DNA of 64,000 nt from Bimuria novae-zelandiae CBS 107.79 (Eukaryota > Ascomycota > Dothideomycetes > Pleosporales > Didymosphaeriaceae). The stretch's first letter is position 1. Each line of letters begins with the position of its first letter. The notes under the pieces were generated by a model. That model saw only the letters and a list, made by a program, of their open reading frames with translations, ran no database searches and was not told the origin of the DNA. Position numbers and translations under genes: made by a program. The stretch spans positions 312,712 to 376,711 of the forward strand of contig ML976676.1 in assembly GCA_010015655.1 (NCBI GenBank), read 5' to 3'. This document shows, one piece after another, positions 23,659-34,157 of this stretch.

Positions 23659-23693
23659 TACTGCGACTATTTCGTAGCCGCTGACAAACGAGC

Positions 23694-24449
23694 ATGGCCA
23701 CTTTCCAACCATTCCCGCGTCTGCCGTTTGAGCTTCGAGCTCGCATCTGGGCGCTTACCGTTGAGCCTCGTCCTGTGGACATCTCGGTGTCTGCTCATTA
23801 CTTAGATGGAAGAAAGGTACTTCCAGTCTCCTCTACGCCAGTCCCAGCACCACTACAGGCCTGTCAAGAGTCTCGAAGGGAGCTGAAAAAGTATTATCAA
23901 CGTGCATTTTCTGAGCTCTATGGGTCGCATGGCGCGTGGCGTCGGTACGTTTGGACGAATTTGGATCTCGACATTATCTCTATTGGCAACGGGTGGTATT
24001 GTGACATCTACGAGCCAATCGCGCCTCTAATACAGCGCCTACAATTCGAGGGTGAAATTTCAAGTAGCCCGTTCTATTTTTCCTGCATAAAACGTCTTCT
24101 TCGTTTATTTGTTAATGCGAGAGAGATCTATGTGATTTGTAAGGATGTCTTGTCTGCATGGTATGGCGCTTTGGAAGATCATTATTGGCCTTGTGGCGAA
24201 GAAAATGTGTGGATGATTGACCCGGAAGACAATGGGAGAATGATGAAGGCAACTGAAGTCGACGAAACGATGCACCGGGAATTCAAAGAGGCGCATGCGC
24301 ATGACGGGTTTGATTATGACACTGGACTACCGCTAGAAGGAGAAGAGCTGGAAAGAGCTAGGAAAAACTGCGCGAATCACGCCTGCAGATGGTGCTGCGA
24401 ATGTGTACCTCCCTTCCCACAATCACTCTGGCTTGACATTCTCAGGTGA
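23694..24449 (+). CDS. 2EXR-domain (F-box-like) protein
   Basis: A 251-residue uninterrupted single-exon frame in balanced-composition DNA, the clearest host gene here. The N-terminus FPRLPFELRARIWALTVEPR, followed by QACQESRREL, carries the two Glu-x-Arg motifs that name the fungal 2EXR domain. The remainder has conserved-looking aromatic and acidic residues, with a Cys-rich end (CANHACRWCCEC, about residues 226-238). The family is very common in Pezizomycotina and its function is mostly unknown; it resembles the F-box fold. The ATG at 23694 precedes the domain directly. Only 33 bp of native DNA separate it from transposon E, so its original promoter was probably displaced. It is convergent with the gene at 25103-25911. 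Confidence 0.85.
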   Translation: MATFQPFPRLPFELRARIWALTVEPRPVDISVSAHYLDGRKVLPVSSTPVPAPLQACQESRRELKKYYQRAFSELYGSHGAWRRYVWTNLDLDIISIGNGWYCDIYEPIAPLIQRLQFEGEISSSPFYFSCIKRLLRLFVNAREIYVICKDVLSAWYGALEDHYWPCGEENVWMIDPEDNGRMMKATEVDETMHREFKEAHAHDGFDYDTGLPLEGEELERARKNCANHACRWCCECVPPFPQSLWLDILR

Positions 24450-25102
24450 CAGCAAAGACCAACGCTCAATATACACTTGCTTCCGTTTGATACTGCCACC
24501 GAGATCTTTCCATAGCTACGCTCCTCTGCATCTTATGCTGGCTCTGTGGCCTTGTCTGTATGATTCATTGACCTGGAAATGCTCTCTCGCACTCTCGTTG
24601 ACTCGATCGGTTCCACGGTAAAACCAGCGCCAAAGCGCCGAGATCTCTGCACGTGCGTTGCTTCGAGCTAACGCACCGGCCACAGTATTGGCTGGAAACT
24701 GCGTGACGGTCGCGACCCAGTCTACGGTTTGCCTGGAGAGGAATTAGCACTAGCAACCGGCGTGCAGAATGACCAATCCTAAACTTCTGGCTAATTGTCA
24801 TCTGCGCATGGGTTACTTACCATACTGTTCCCGCCTGTGGCGATCTTGGGAAAGCTGCTGCTGGGTTTGCACCCATGTTTCTGGTCACTACAGGTACTGT
24901 GAGGCGTGCTTGCGCGTTTCGAACCCTAGATGGGATGAGCTTAGTAAATTCCAAGAAAGACAGCCAATGAGAAAGTGGAGGTGACGGCTGTGCAACAAAT
25001 TGGGGGCAAGAGCAACACGCAACTGGACTTTGGTGAAACAGCGGCCAGTGCGTGTCACTGTCGCACCCCAAACATGTATCGCACATCACCCTTTCCCTCA
25101 GC
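24450..25102. other. intergenic DNA between convergent genes
   Basis: About 650 bp of non-RIPed DNA holding the presumed 3' ends of two convergent genes. Several short frames exist on both strands but none has a recognisable domain, consistent start or splice context. I see no tRNA or other RNA gene. Confidence 0.5.
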
Positions 25103-25911
25103 TTATTCGAGGCGCTGATATACGTACAAGTGTGGGCCGTGATCTCCTGTACGGGCTTCCCTGACTCTATCAGCCGCGTAGTCGAAATTCGAGAATTTTG
25201 CATTTTCCTCATCAGTCAGCGGCTTGGGCATCCTTCGGTAGGTATCGTTGATGTGGGCACTCAGATCCACGACGAATTCATTCCATTTCGTCCCACCCCC
25301 TTTCATGGCACTATGGGGTGGAAAGTTATAAATGCGCCGAATTGGCGAAGCCGGGTTGTTTGGATAGTGTAAATTCATGCAGTTCTGGGCCGACAATCGC
25401 ACATCAAGCCTATCGGTTCCGGGGATAAGGGCTTGCCATCCGTTGTTCCTTAGTGCTCTCCCCAAGAAAAAACAAAGCTCGTCGAAGTTGCAGCGACCGC
25501 CGGTCCTACTACGACATTCATCCCACTGGTTGTTCCTGCATGTGCCGGTGGCGGCGTCCCACTGCCTGCACTTAAAGCCGATTTTGCGATCGTTCGGACC
25601 GTTGTATTCATCAATTTGGTACGCATTGTATCTAGCGATGGTATTAGCAAAGGTTCTTATCCGAAACGGAAACAGTGGCGGGTGGACACCGTATGATGTC
25701 CCGTAGTGGTGTTTTGAAAGCTCGACGGCTTCCTAGATGGATGTTCACAAAACGCCATATAGATCGATCGAGTACAATGTGACACACAAAGATAGGTGAT
25801 ACAAAGTGGGCAAGTTTGACCGAGTGTCTCTAGTAACGTAGCACGTAGACTTGCTGGCGAACTCGAATCTCTAAACAAACGCTCACTTACAACAGAATGC
25901 GCTCTAGACAT
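25103..25911 (-). CDS. Hypothetical six-cysteine protein, two exons
   Basis: Predicted on the minus strand: exon 1 at 25911-25891 (ATG, seven codons), intron 25890-25733 with a consensus GTAAGT donor and a CTAG acceptor, then exon 2 at 25732-25103 ending in TAA, about 216 residues. Exon 2 is open throughout and reads FANTIARYNAYQIDEYNGP, then a Cys cluster with spacing C-x9-C-x7-C-x7-C-x5-C and a sixth Cys in SAQNCMN, followed by a hydrophilic C-terminus ending LYVYQRLE. Six cysteines suggest disulfides, as in secreted fungal proteins, but this start gives no signal peptide, so the true first exon may lie farther upstream. I do not recognise the family. Exon 1 is the weak part of the model. 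Confidence 0.45.
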
Positions 25912-26451
25912 CCCTGGTAGCCTGAAGCCCACACTCTCACAACGAAATACGAGATCAAGGGGAAGAGAAGAGCCTCATAACGGCAGCCTGAACGAAGCAC
26001 AAGCGAATGGAATAAACTGGAATAAAGAGTAAATAAGCGAACAACACAGCACGGAGACAGCCTAAGGCGCAGACACCGCGAAAGACCCTTTGTCCTTGTC
26101 GGATCATGAAATGCTCTCGAAGTACCCAACATAAGGGAATGTGACTCGGGCCTCAAGTGGAACGATAACTTTCGGTGGAACTTCTGCATCTGGGAGACAT
26201 TTCCCCACCCGTGCAGCTACTTCCGAGTACCGTACCTCCATACCATGTCCAGCGATGCCGACATGACTGAGAAGACAGTCCAGACTCGGAGCGAAATCTC
26301 CGTCGTCAACACGCTCGTGCGAAAATTTCCTCAGCGGAGGCTCGCTTGAGAAGAACAGTCTGATATTAGGTTAGTAGGAATAGCCGCTGACAGGATCCTT
26401 CGAAGTTAGTTGTCTGTGGGGACGTGGACGGCGGGCCGAAGGACCCTGAGC
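25912..26451. other. upstream DNA of the six-cysteine gene
   Basis: About 540 bp of unique, non-RIPed sequence up to the TA target of transposon B (26452-26453). It should contain the promoter and possibly a missed first exon. A minus-strand frame (about 25887-26189) has a hydrophobic stretch, but it is not in frame with exon 2 through the predicted donor. Confidence 0.45.
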
Positions 26452-26453
26452 TA

Positions 26454-28564
26454 ACGTGTCCGTGCGTGCAACAATTATGTTCGCGCAACAATCACGCAAT
26501 ACTAAAATAACTTAAACTTAAACGCGTTGTAACCTAATTAATATAGAGTTAATTAAGGCTATAATTATAGCTATTAAAGCGCCAGATCTAAGAGAAGCTT
26601 TTAAATATACTAAAGTTACTATAGACTATTATATTAATTATATAACCCTATCGCAGCGGTATAAGCAGATCTAATTATCCTAAATAACTTAAGTAATAAA
26701 GTAATAAAAGCTTACTTTATAATAAGAGGTAAAGCTTATTTAATATATATAATGGCTTATAGCGCGTTATTTACTATTGATAAAAGAGATAATATAAAAT
26801 TTCGCGTTAATAATAGCTAAGGAGCTAGTAAGTAAGAGCCAGGTTACGCGCTTTATTAATTAATATAATATTTATTTTATCTTTTAATAGGTAGCTAGTA
26901 TAGGTAGTAATTACTATAACGCTCACTTAAGTAATAAACATAACCTATTTTTAATCTTTTAAGTAGTAAAATTAAGGAATACGACATTAAACCGTAGTAT
27001 ACGTATAATATATATAAAAAAGCCTTCCTAATTAGTATTATTAATAGATTAAAACAGGTGTTTAGCAGGTAAATATAAAAGAGAAAAGAAGTTAAAGTAG
27101 CTCTTTAAAATAGCTTTTAAAAATAAATTACTATCCTAGCTTGTATATGCGGTAATAAAGCTGCATTAATGCTAAGTTTTATTTATTAAGCTACTAATAA
27201 TAGTATACAATTAGGCTAGGTTAAAAATATTAAATTAAGAAAGTATAACGTACACATGTTCTTTTTATCCTTAGGCTAGATAAATAACGATATTAACCTT
27301 ACCTCCTAGCTTAAGCAGATATTTAATTACTATACTAAAGTAAAACTTTAATAATCTTACTAATTACTTATCCTTAATAGCTATAGCTCTTACGTTACTA
27401 TAAATTTTATTAATTATTATAATTAAAATAGAACCCTCCTAGCTATACTTCTACTTTATTTAACGTATATATTTTAACTACTTAATATAGAGCTCTTTAA
27501 GCCTTTATTATTATCGTACTTAGCTAAGCTTATAACCTACCTCTAATCGAGCTAAAGTTTAATTTTAATTAAAAATAGTAACTTTTTTCCTCTTTTTTAA
27601 AAAGCCTAAATAAGCTCTTTTAAAAAAGAGACAATCCTTAAGTCTTTTAATACTACTAGTATATTACATTTTAACCTTGAGGTTATACTTAAAAGATTTA
27701 AAAAATCTACCTAAAATAATAATTAGGGATTATAAAAATGCCTTAAGTTAGTACTAAGTAAAAATAATTAGCGTAAGCTAAATTATATTATATATGCTAT
27801 AAAGAAATAGAGTAAGAAGGCTGCGTAAAAGCTTAGTTATATACTTTACTATATTTTTACTAAAGTTTAGCTACTTTATAATAAGAATATTAGATTAAGA
27901 GAAGATCTTCCTACAAAAAAAATATAAAAAAAAGTAAGATTTTTAATTTTTAATAATATTAAGAATACTATAGTAGGATAGTATTTTACTTACTAAGAAA
28001 GGTTAGGGAGGCTTATATACGCTAGTATATAAAAAAGTAAGAGAAAAAGGAGTAGAAGCTTTGAAAAATAAAAATAGCTAAGTTAAGAAAGGTAGCTAAG
28101 CTATATAAGGAGAAAATTACAGAGGAGAAGCTTGTGGTGCAGGAGGCAGCTAAGGTAGCTAGGGGGTAGGAAAGGGCTGAGAAGGCAATAGAGCACGGTC
28201 GCAAAAAGGATGCTCGTGACGTAGCAAAAGCTCTATAATCTACCTAAAATGGTAAGAGAAAGGCGCCGCAGCTATCTACATAGAGTAATAAGCGCTAGAA
28301 ACGTGTGGTTAACGCCATAACTACTAAGGAGGCCTTAGGTGCTATATTAGTAGCTCCGCCTAAGAATACGCGGCGTGGCTATAACGTTAAGCTTTTAAGT
28401 AAATATTAGTAGCGTAGGTTAATTATAAGCATGAATATAATATTTAATAAAAAAGTCTCGTAATAATAGTTACTATATGTAGCTCTATAGCTTTATTCTT
28501 AGTTAAGCTATTTTAGTGTTACGCGATCGTTGCGCGAACATAATTATTACATGCACGGATACGT
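26454..28564 (+). mobile_element. pogo/Fot1-like transposon B, uninterrupted relative of A
   Basis: 2111 bp, TIRs starting ACGTGTCCGTGCGTGC and ending with the RIP-altered inverse, flanked by TA (26452-26453, 28565-28566). GCAACAAT occurs twice in the left TIR, 17 bp apart. It holds the empty target sites for Copia-2 (near 27393) and Copia-3 (near 26750), which are filled in copy A. Confidence 0.93.
26600..28440 (+). pseudogene. Transposon B transposase relic
   Basis: Plus-strand remains of a pogo/Fot1 transposase. TYNIYKKAFLI at about 27010 corresponds to the first DDE block (catalytic Asp now Tyr), followed by NRLKQVF. The C-terminal part (28100-28420) is less AT-rich and reads EKLVVQEAAKVARG, then ERAEKAIEHGRKKDARDVAK, a charged coiled-coil-like tail. 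Stops are very dense and it cannot be translated. The limits are approximate. Confidence 0.75.
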
Positions 28565-28566
28565 TA

Positions 28567-28620
28567 AGTTCTCTTACCTAAAGGCGCGGACGGGAGAAGA
28601 AAAAGCCAAGCAAGGACCCT
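28567..28620. other. short native spacer between B and Gypsy-1
   Basis: About 50 bp of purine-rich, non-RIPed sequence after the TA of B, before the AT-rich Gypsy-1 relic starts. Nothing recognisable in it. Confidence 0.4.
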
Positions 28621-29827
28621 AAGACAAGTTATAATAACTTTTAAAGAAGGTAGTAAAATTTAATACTAATTATTATATATATACTAGTAAATAATACTAC
28701 GTTTGTATCTATAATAATTAATTTTAAATACATTACGTACGGGTTTATTTCTAAGGAATTTATTTAAAAGGCAGGCCTAGAGCGTAATAACCTAAAAAGG
28801 AAGATTATAGTTCTTAGAGTAAATAATTAGGTCTTATATATAAGTTAGACTATAGAGGTAGAGATTGACATAAAGGACTGTATAAAATAGTATTAGTTAT
28901 AAATCTCTAAAGGAGAAGAAGAGTACAATATAATTTTTAGTAAACTATAGTTAACTTAGAATTATATTAGCATAGCCCTCGCTAAGAAGTCTATCTATAT
29001 AGGAAAGACTAGGATATATATTAAAAATAGGGAAGAGAAATTAGCATCCTAAAGTTTATAAAAAGTAACTTTAGGCGCCCTGTTAGCGTTAGACTAAAAA
29101 AACAAAAAGTTATAAAATAAGTTAAGAGTCTTTATAGCGTTACTAAAGGATATTTAGAAGGTATTAACCTTAAAACCTAAAATAGAATTAAGGGAGGCGC
29201 TTTTAGAGGAGTTTAAAAATCTTTAAAAGGTATTTTTAAGAGAAGAGGTAAACTACTTACCCCTTTATTAAAGTATAGGAATTAACTATTCTATCTTATT
29301 AATAAAAAAAGCTAGTACAACTTTATAGATTCCCTATAGTCCCTTTTATAATATATTAAGAGAAGAACTCCTAGTACCTAAAAAAAAGCTAATAGGGTAT
29401 TTAAATTATAATTTTATTTAAGTTAGTAAATCTAGCGTACCTACGCTAGTGTTATTTACTAAGAAACCTAGTAGTAAACTAAAGTTCTATATAAACTATT
29501 AAGCGCTAAACGCGCTCTTAAAAAACATAGTACTTATTACTATTAATTAGTAAAATACTCTAGTTACTAGTAAAGGCAAAATAGTTTTCTAAGCGAGATG
29601 TAATTTAGACGTTTTATAAACTCTATATTATAAAAGGAGAAGAGTAAAAGACCGCCTTTTAAACCTAATTTAGTCTCTATAAATAGCTAGTAGTCTTATT
29701 TAGATTAGCGAACGCACCCAGCACATTTTAGTAATATATAAACTAAGTACTAAAGGAGTACCTAGATAAATTCTACTCTACGTATATAGATAATGTCCTA
29801 ATCTTTTCCTCAGAATCGAGAAGAGAT
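28621..29827 (+). pseudogene. Gypsy-1 protease and reverse transcriptase relic
   Basis: AT-rich Gypsy pol fragment. Readable blocks at about 29360-29530 are REELLVPKKKLIGYLNYNFI, then VPTLVLFTKKPSSKLKFYIN and YxALNALLKN, matching the fungal Gypsy RT start ('LREELxVLRKxLxEYLDKNFI ... [21 protein letters not shown]'). Near 29790 YVYRxCPNLFL is the remnant of the YIDD block. It is cut at 29827, in the middle of RT, by the LTR of Gypsy-2. Its 3' half is not seen again in the window. The LTRs are not visible and the left limit is approximate. Confidence 0.75.
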
Positions 29828-30130
29828 TGTTAGGATCCGTTGAGACCCAACATGACGCGAGGCGGGGCATGGCCACTTATCCGTGCGACCAGCCAAGGTT
29901 CCTGACTCAGCCACAGATCACGTGACCATGTCACGCGTCCCAGAAGTATCGGGCGTCCCAGAAGTATCTTGGCATATGGGACTTTGGGATTCTTGGGACA
30001 CCTGGGATTCGTGGGACGAGTCATGTATATAGGGACACGAGGATAGTCTTCTATTATCGTGTTTAACCTGTTTATTAATCTATCGTTTGGATCTGAATAA
30101 GCAACCTTGTTAATTTGATTATGTTATACC
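29828..30130 (+). repeat. 5' LTR of Gypsy-2 (right limit approximate)
   Basis: Starts TGTTAGGATCC, is largely unmutated, and contains a tandem repeat of GCGTCCCAGAAGTATC (29935-29950 and 29953-29968, period 18). The inner end is placed by alignment with Gypsy-3, where related sequence resumes before AATACTAACG. The preceding five bases, GAGAT, would be the target duplication, but the other end of the element is missing. Confidence 0.7.
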
Positions 30131-30299
30131 TACCTTTAATACTAACGCCCCAGTAATAAGCGCAAGCTATTATTATAACCCTCTCTTATCTTACTATAGT
30201 ATTCCTGCCTAAGAACTAACCTTAGCCCCTTAGGGACTAGCTACCCCTTTAGGATCTTAACATCTTAAACACCTTTAATATAAATACTAATAGGACCCC

Positions 30300-31560
30300 T
30301 ACTTCTTCTATAGCTTTGGATAACCATGTCACCTCTATAGGGGATGGCAAGAACAAGGCACATAAACCTAACTTATATAATAGTAATTATACCCTCCTCG
30401 ATACCTAGCTCTTATAGCTAGACCTCTATTTTTTTAACTAGAATTAAGACCTTAAAAATAAGAAGAAGGTTATCTTCGCTACAACCTACATATAAGGAAG
30501 CGCTAAAGAATAGATCTATCCCTACCTAGTTAAGTACTTAGACATGGACTATAATAACGAAAATAAGGAGTATATTAACAAGCATGCTGTAACGAGGTTG
30601 GCACGGTCGAACACGTGGCCTTCTCTCGCTTATAGAGGTTCCGGCTAGGCTAGGATCAAACACTAGCGCTAGTGGCTGACCCTAGCATATCCTATATATA
30701 TTATACTATACGAGTAATACTTGGCTTAAGTATTCTCGTGCGTACCTTTTGGTGCAGGTGAGGAAGTCACATAGTATTGGCTTAGTAAGCGGGGCGCTTA
30801 CCTCATTACACATGCCGATGCAATCGACATTATTAAAGACTACGATAACTTTAAAATATACCTTTAATAAATGTTTAGAATTGCTAATAAAATAGCTATT
30901 ACTAGACGAGCAATCTAAATAGTTCGCTAATACTAATTTATAGCTAAATACACGATCGAGTTCCGCAAGTACGCAGTGTAACTTAACTAGGAGGATAAAT
31001 CTCTTAAGATAATATATAAATAAAGCCTTAAACGTAATATGCGCGAGGAACTCCTGCGTAGTAGTATAAAAATAGAGACCTTAAAAGCACTATATAAAGA
31101 GACTATCCGCATTAATAGGGAGTAGTTCGCTTTGCAAGAAGAGTTCCGTAAGAACCTAAGGAACGCTAGTTTTAGACGACAGGCACCTGTAGTCTATAGG
31201 GCGCCACTAAAAGCACCTTGTTGCCAGTAACGCAACTACTACGGACCCTAACCTATAGAAGATGTCTAGTTTAATAACCTAAAGAAGGGAATAGGAAAGG
31301 CTATAGGCTTTTAAAAGCCTAACTAACGTATCTTAGATGGAACCCGACGACAGGGGACTAAGACACGTAAATGCTTTACATGTGGCAAACTAGGCCACAT
31401 AGCCAGGAACTGCAGATCTAAGAATAAGATTATTAGGCAGCTAAACATACTAACTATTAATAAGAAAGAAACCACTAACGAAGAATGGCAGGTAATAGAC
31501 GCTATTCAGCAGATTGGCATCCACGACAAAGGATTAGAGTAATTAAAATTACTTAACTTA
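30300..31560 (+). pseudogene. Gypsy-2 Gag with CCHC knuckle
   Basis: Degraded Gag reading GDGKNKAHKPNLYNSNYTLL, then ATTYIxGSAKE and KYLDMDYNNENKEYINKHA, interrupted at 30588 by a solo LTR and resuming as DAIDIIKDYDN. A CCHC zinc knuckle, KCFTCGKLGHIARNCRSKNK, lies near 31371-31430 and is intact. The Gag of Gypsy-3 aligns across the whole region without the LTR. Function: RNA packaging of the element, now lost. Confidence 0.8.
30588..30810. repeat. Solo LTR in Gypsy-2 Gag
   Basis: 223 bp from TGTAACGAGG to CCTCATTACA with a perfect 5-bp duplication CATGC (30583-30587, 30811-30815). Removing it restores a continuous Gag reading (INKHADAIDII). Its sequence matches no other LTR in the window. 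Confidence 0.88.
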
Positions 31561-32429
31561 CGACTCTGCGAGGATGCACACGAAAGTTCGGACAAAAAGG
31601 GAAAGGAGAAGGAACCAATACCTCGATCTCTTACGCCTCACCCTAGCTAGAACAAACTAGTCACTAGTAAGACGACAAACGTTTTCGACTTCTTAGAAAA
31701 ACACCAACCAAGGGAAGGAGACTTCGGGTTTACAGCGATAGAACAATAAGACTACGCAGAAGCATTTTTCCACGCTTACCAACCCAACCTAGTCAGTAAA
31801 GCAGCACGAGAAATGGCGGACCACTGCTATACCCACGAAGACCCTAAGAAGAAATACCTAAATAAAAGCCTAAACTACAAACCATAGTACGACCTAGACT
31901 ACCGCAATCCTACGCATAAGACTATACAATAGACCCTCTACAGAGAAGATTAATGTACCATTTATTACTAAGCTAAGGAATATAGCTACTTTCCCTAAAT
32001 ATACTAACAATATAGATAGGAGTGGTTTAACTACCTTATCGCCTATTACGACGTTTACCTCTAGGATAAACGCAAAACACGATACTTTCTATATCTTAAC
32101 TAAGCACTAAACTAAGTAATATTACTACTAGTTAATAAGAAATGTGTATTAGACAAATAGTAAATACACTTATACCCCGATTATAAGGAACATAAAGAAT
32201 AAAAAGGGAAGCATAGGTTTAATCGCATACTAAAAGGGACTACGACCCTTAGAATTAAAATAGTAACAAAGGAAGAAGACGGTGAAGCTCTCTTAGTAAA
32301 AGCCTAGCAGTAGCCTTAAGAGAAGAAAAACGAAAGACGCCTTAAACCCACAAAGCTAGCTAAAAAGAAAATGTCTTTTTTAGACCTAGGCTCAGGCGGG
32401 AAAACGCCTTTAAGGAAGTAAATGCCACT

Positions 32430-32800
32430 AACAGTTAGATATTAATTAAGCTACTAGTACAGCTTAAAGGAACATGGATAAAAGCCATGCTAGACTTAGG
32501 AGTATAAAAAAGTTATGTGTCTAAAAAAGCACTTAATAGAGCAGGACTCTACGAACGCAAGAAGGCTATACCTTATACTATCTATGTCGCGAATAGACAG
32601 CTAATGCCCGGCAAAGCAATAATCGAGTACAAGGTCAAAACCACCCTTATAATTCATAGACACCAGGAATTAATTACCCTTGACATTATTAAGGAAGCTA
32701 ATTACGACGTAATTTTAGGATTACCCTAGTTAAGGAAGCATAACCCTATAGTTAACTAGGAAAAGAAAGAGCTATCCTTTAAGCGCTGCAACTATGTATT
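32430..32800 (+). pseudogene. Gypsy-2 aspartic protease
   Basis: Plus strand: GTWIKAMLDLGV (from the MLDSGA active site, Ser now Leu), a stop, then SYVSKKALNRAGLYERKKAI, VANRQLMPGKAIIEYKVKTT and EANYDVILGLP, all typical retropepsin segments of fungal Gypsy elements. About 70 residues are open. It is inactive by loss of the active-site loop and by stops. Confidence 0.82.
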
Positions 32801-33059
32801 ATAAGTAAAGCCTACGCATTAATAGAGCATGATAGTAGATAAGAGAACTATTAATAACATAGTCTTGCAACTAAAAGTCGATAAACGCGAAATTAACTTA
32901 GCAGACACTAGTAGAAACCACTAGGTTATAAAGCGTAAGCATGAAGAGAACAGCACACCTCTTAATATCCCTAACAAATATAAAGAATAGAGTTATTTGT
33001 TTTGGGAAGAGAAAGGAGCAAACGCCCTTCCTAAGCATACACACCAAGATCACCGCATT

Positions 33060-33899
33060 ATTCTCGAAGAAGGAAAAACGCCGCCTTTTGGACCACTATA
33101 CGGCCAGAGTAAAAAGGAACTCTAATAGACACGCGAATTCCTAAAGAAAGCCCTTAATAGGCAATAGATACGCAAGTCAGAATCGCTAGCAGCGTTACCC
33201 CTAATATTTATTATAAAGAAGGATAGAATACAACGTCCATGCATTAACTATAAGAAACTAAACAATATAACAATTAAGAATAGATACCTACTACTAAATA
33301 TACAAGAATCTCGAGACAGGCTAGGACGAGCCAAGATATTCACGTAATTTGACCTACGAGACGGATACCACCTTATACAAATATTAGCAGGTAATAAGTG
33401 GAAGACAGCCTTTCGAACTAGATACGGACTGTTTAAGTACTAAGTTATGTCTTTTGGACTTACAAACGCGCTAGCAACGTTCCAAGTAATAATTAACAAT
33501 ATACTATAAAACTATCTTAACATATTTATAGTTGCCTACCTCGACAACATCCTAGTATTCTTAGAATAAGAGAAAGATTATGTGCAACACGTGCAGACAG
33601 TACTATAAGCGCTAAATAATACTAATTTATAGCTAAAACTAGAAAAGTGCAAATTCTATGTTACAGAACTAGAATTCCTAGGACATGTTATTAACACTAA
33701 AGGTATCTAAGTAAGCCCTTTAAAGATTAAGGAAGTAAAAAAGTAGAAGTTATTTACTAACCTTAAAGAAGTACAAGCCTTCCTTAGATTTACTAGATTT
33801 AATAGATAATTTATTACAGACTATTCCAGAATCACACTACCACTCATAAACCTTACAAAGAAAGACAAACCTTTTAACTAGATAAAAGAATACAAATAA
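33060..33899 (+). pseudogene. Gypsy-2 reverse transcriptase
   Basis: Readable blocks: LEEGKTPPFGPLYGQSKKEL, LPLIFIIKKDRIQRPCINYK, then [17 protein letters not shown] (first catalytic Asp kept), [20 protein letters not shown] and VAYLDNILVFLE (YLDD now YLDN). The C-terminal LEKCKFYVTELEFLGHVI and the start of the RNase H connection follow, up to 33890. Then Copia-5 begins at 33900. Many Trp/Gln stops. Confidence 0.88.
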
Positions 33900-34050
33900 T
33901 GTTAGAGTGGAGTAAGATATCACATGATATTGTCAACCTGATGTAGACTAGTTGCTGATCACATTCTGCTACTTAAGCGGTTTCTCTGTTCAGCTTGTTA
34001 CAATCAACTCAGTTTCTCATTCCTACTTGCTACCCATCTTATCCCTTACA
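33900..34050 (+). repeat. 5' LTR of Copia-5
   Basis: 151 bp, TGTTAGAGTGGAG to ATCCCTTACA, indistinguishable by eye from the 3' LTR at 38999-39149. Confidence 0.95.
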
Positions 34051-34065
34051 GTTATGAGCCCAGCA
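34051..34065 (+). promoter_or_regulatory. Primer-binding site matching initiator tRNA-Met anticodon arm
   Basis: GTTATGAGCCCAGCA begins directly after the 5' LTR. Its complement is TGCTGGGCTCATAAC, the anticodon stem-loop of eukaryotic initiator tRNA-Met (CAT anticodon). Priming from an internal half-tRNA is known for Copia elements. This supports plus-strand orientation and the LTR boundary. Confidence 0.8.
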
Positions 34066-34157
34066 TACGCTTAATTCGACTGCAGTTCACTCTACCTACT
34101 TACTACACACGCGCTTTCCACGAAGGAGATTAACTCGACGAGCTCTAGTTTGCCATA

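Larger units (their letters stand above)
29828..33899 (+). mobile_element. Gypsy-2, truncated LTR retrotransposon
   Basis: Order on the plus strand is LTR, Gag, CCHC, protease, RT, the Gypsy layout. It is inserted in Gypsy-1 at 29828 and carries a solo LTR in its Gag. It stops abruptly at 33899, within the region after RT, where Copia-5 begins. RNase H, integrase and 3' LTR do not reappear after Copia-5. Related to Gypsy-3 (45507-48010) throughout Gag and protease. Confidence 0.85.

Noticed and set aside
24910..24935. TTTCGAACCC resembling a tRNA T-arm
   Set aside because: No matching A box, acceptor stem or anticodon arm can be folded around it.
24565..25212. Several overlapping small frames on both strands
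   Set aside because: No domain, no consistent start or splice signals, and they lie between two convergent genes where 3' untranslated DNA is expected.
29935..29968. Possible CRISPR-like or satellite repeat
   Set aside because: Only two 16-bp units with an 18-bp period inside an LTR, in a eukaryotic context.
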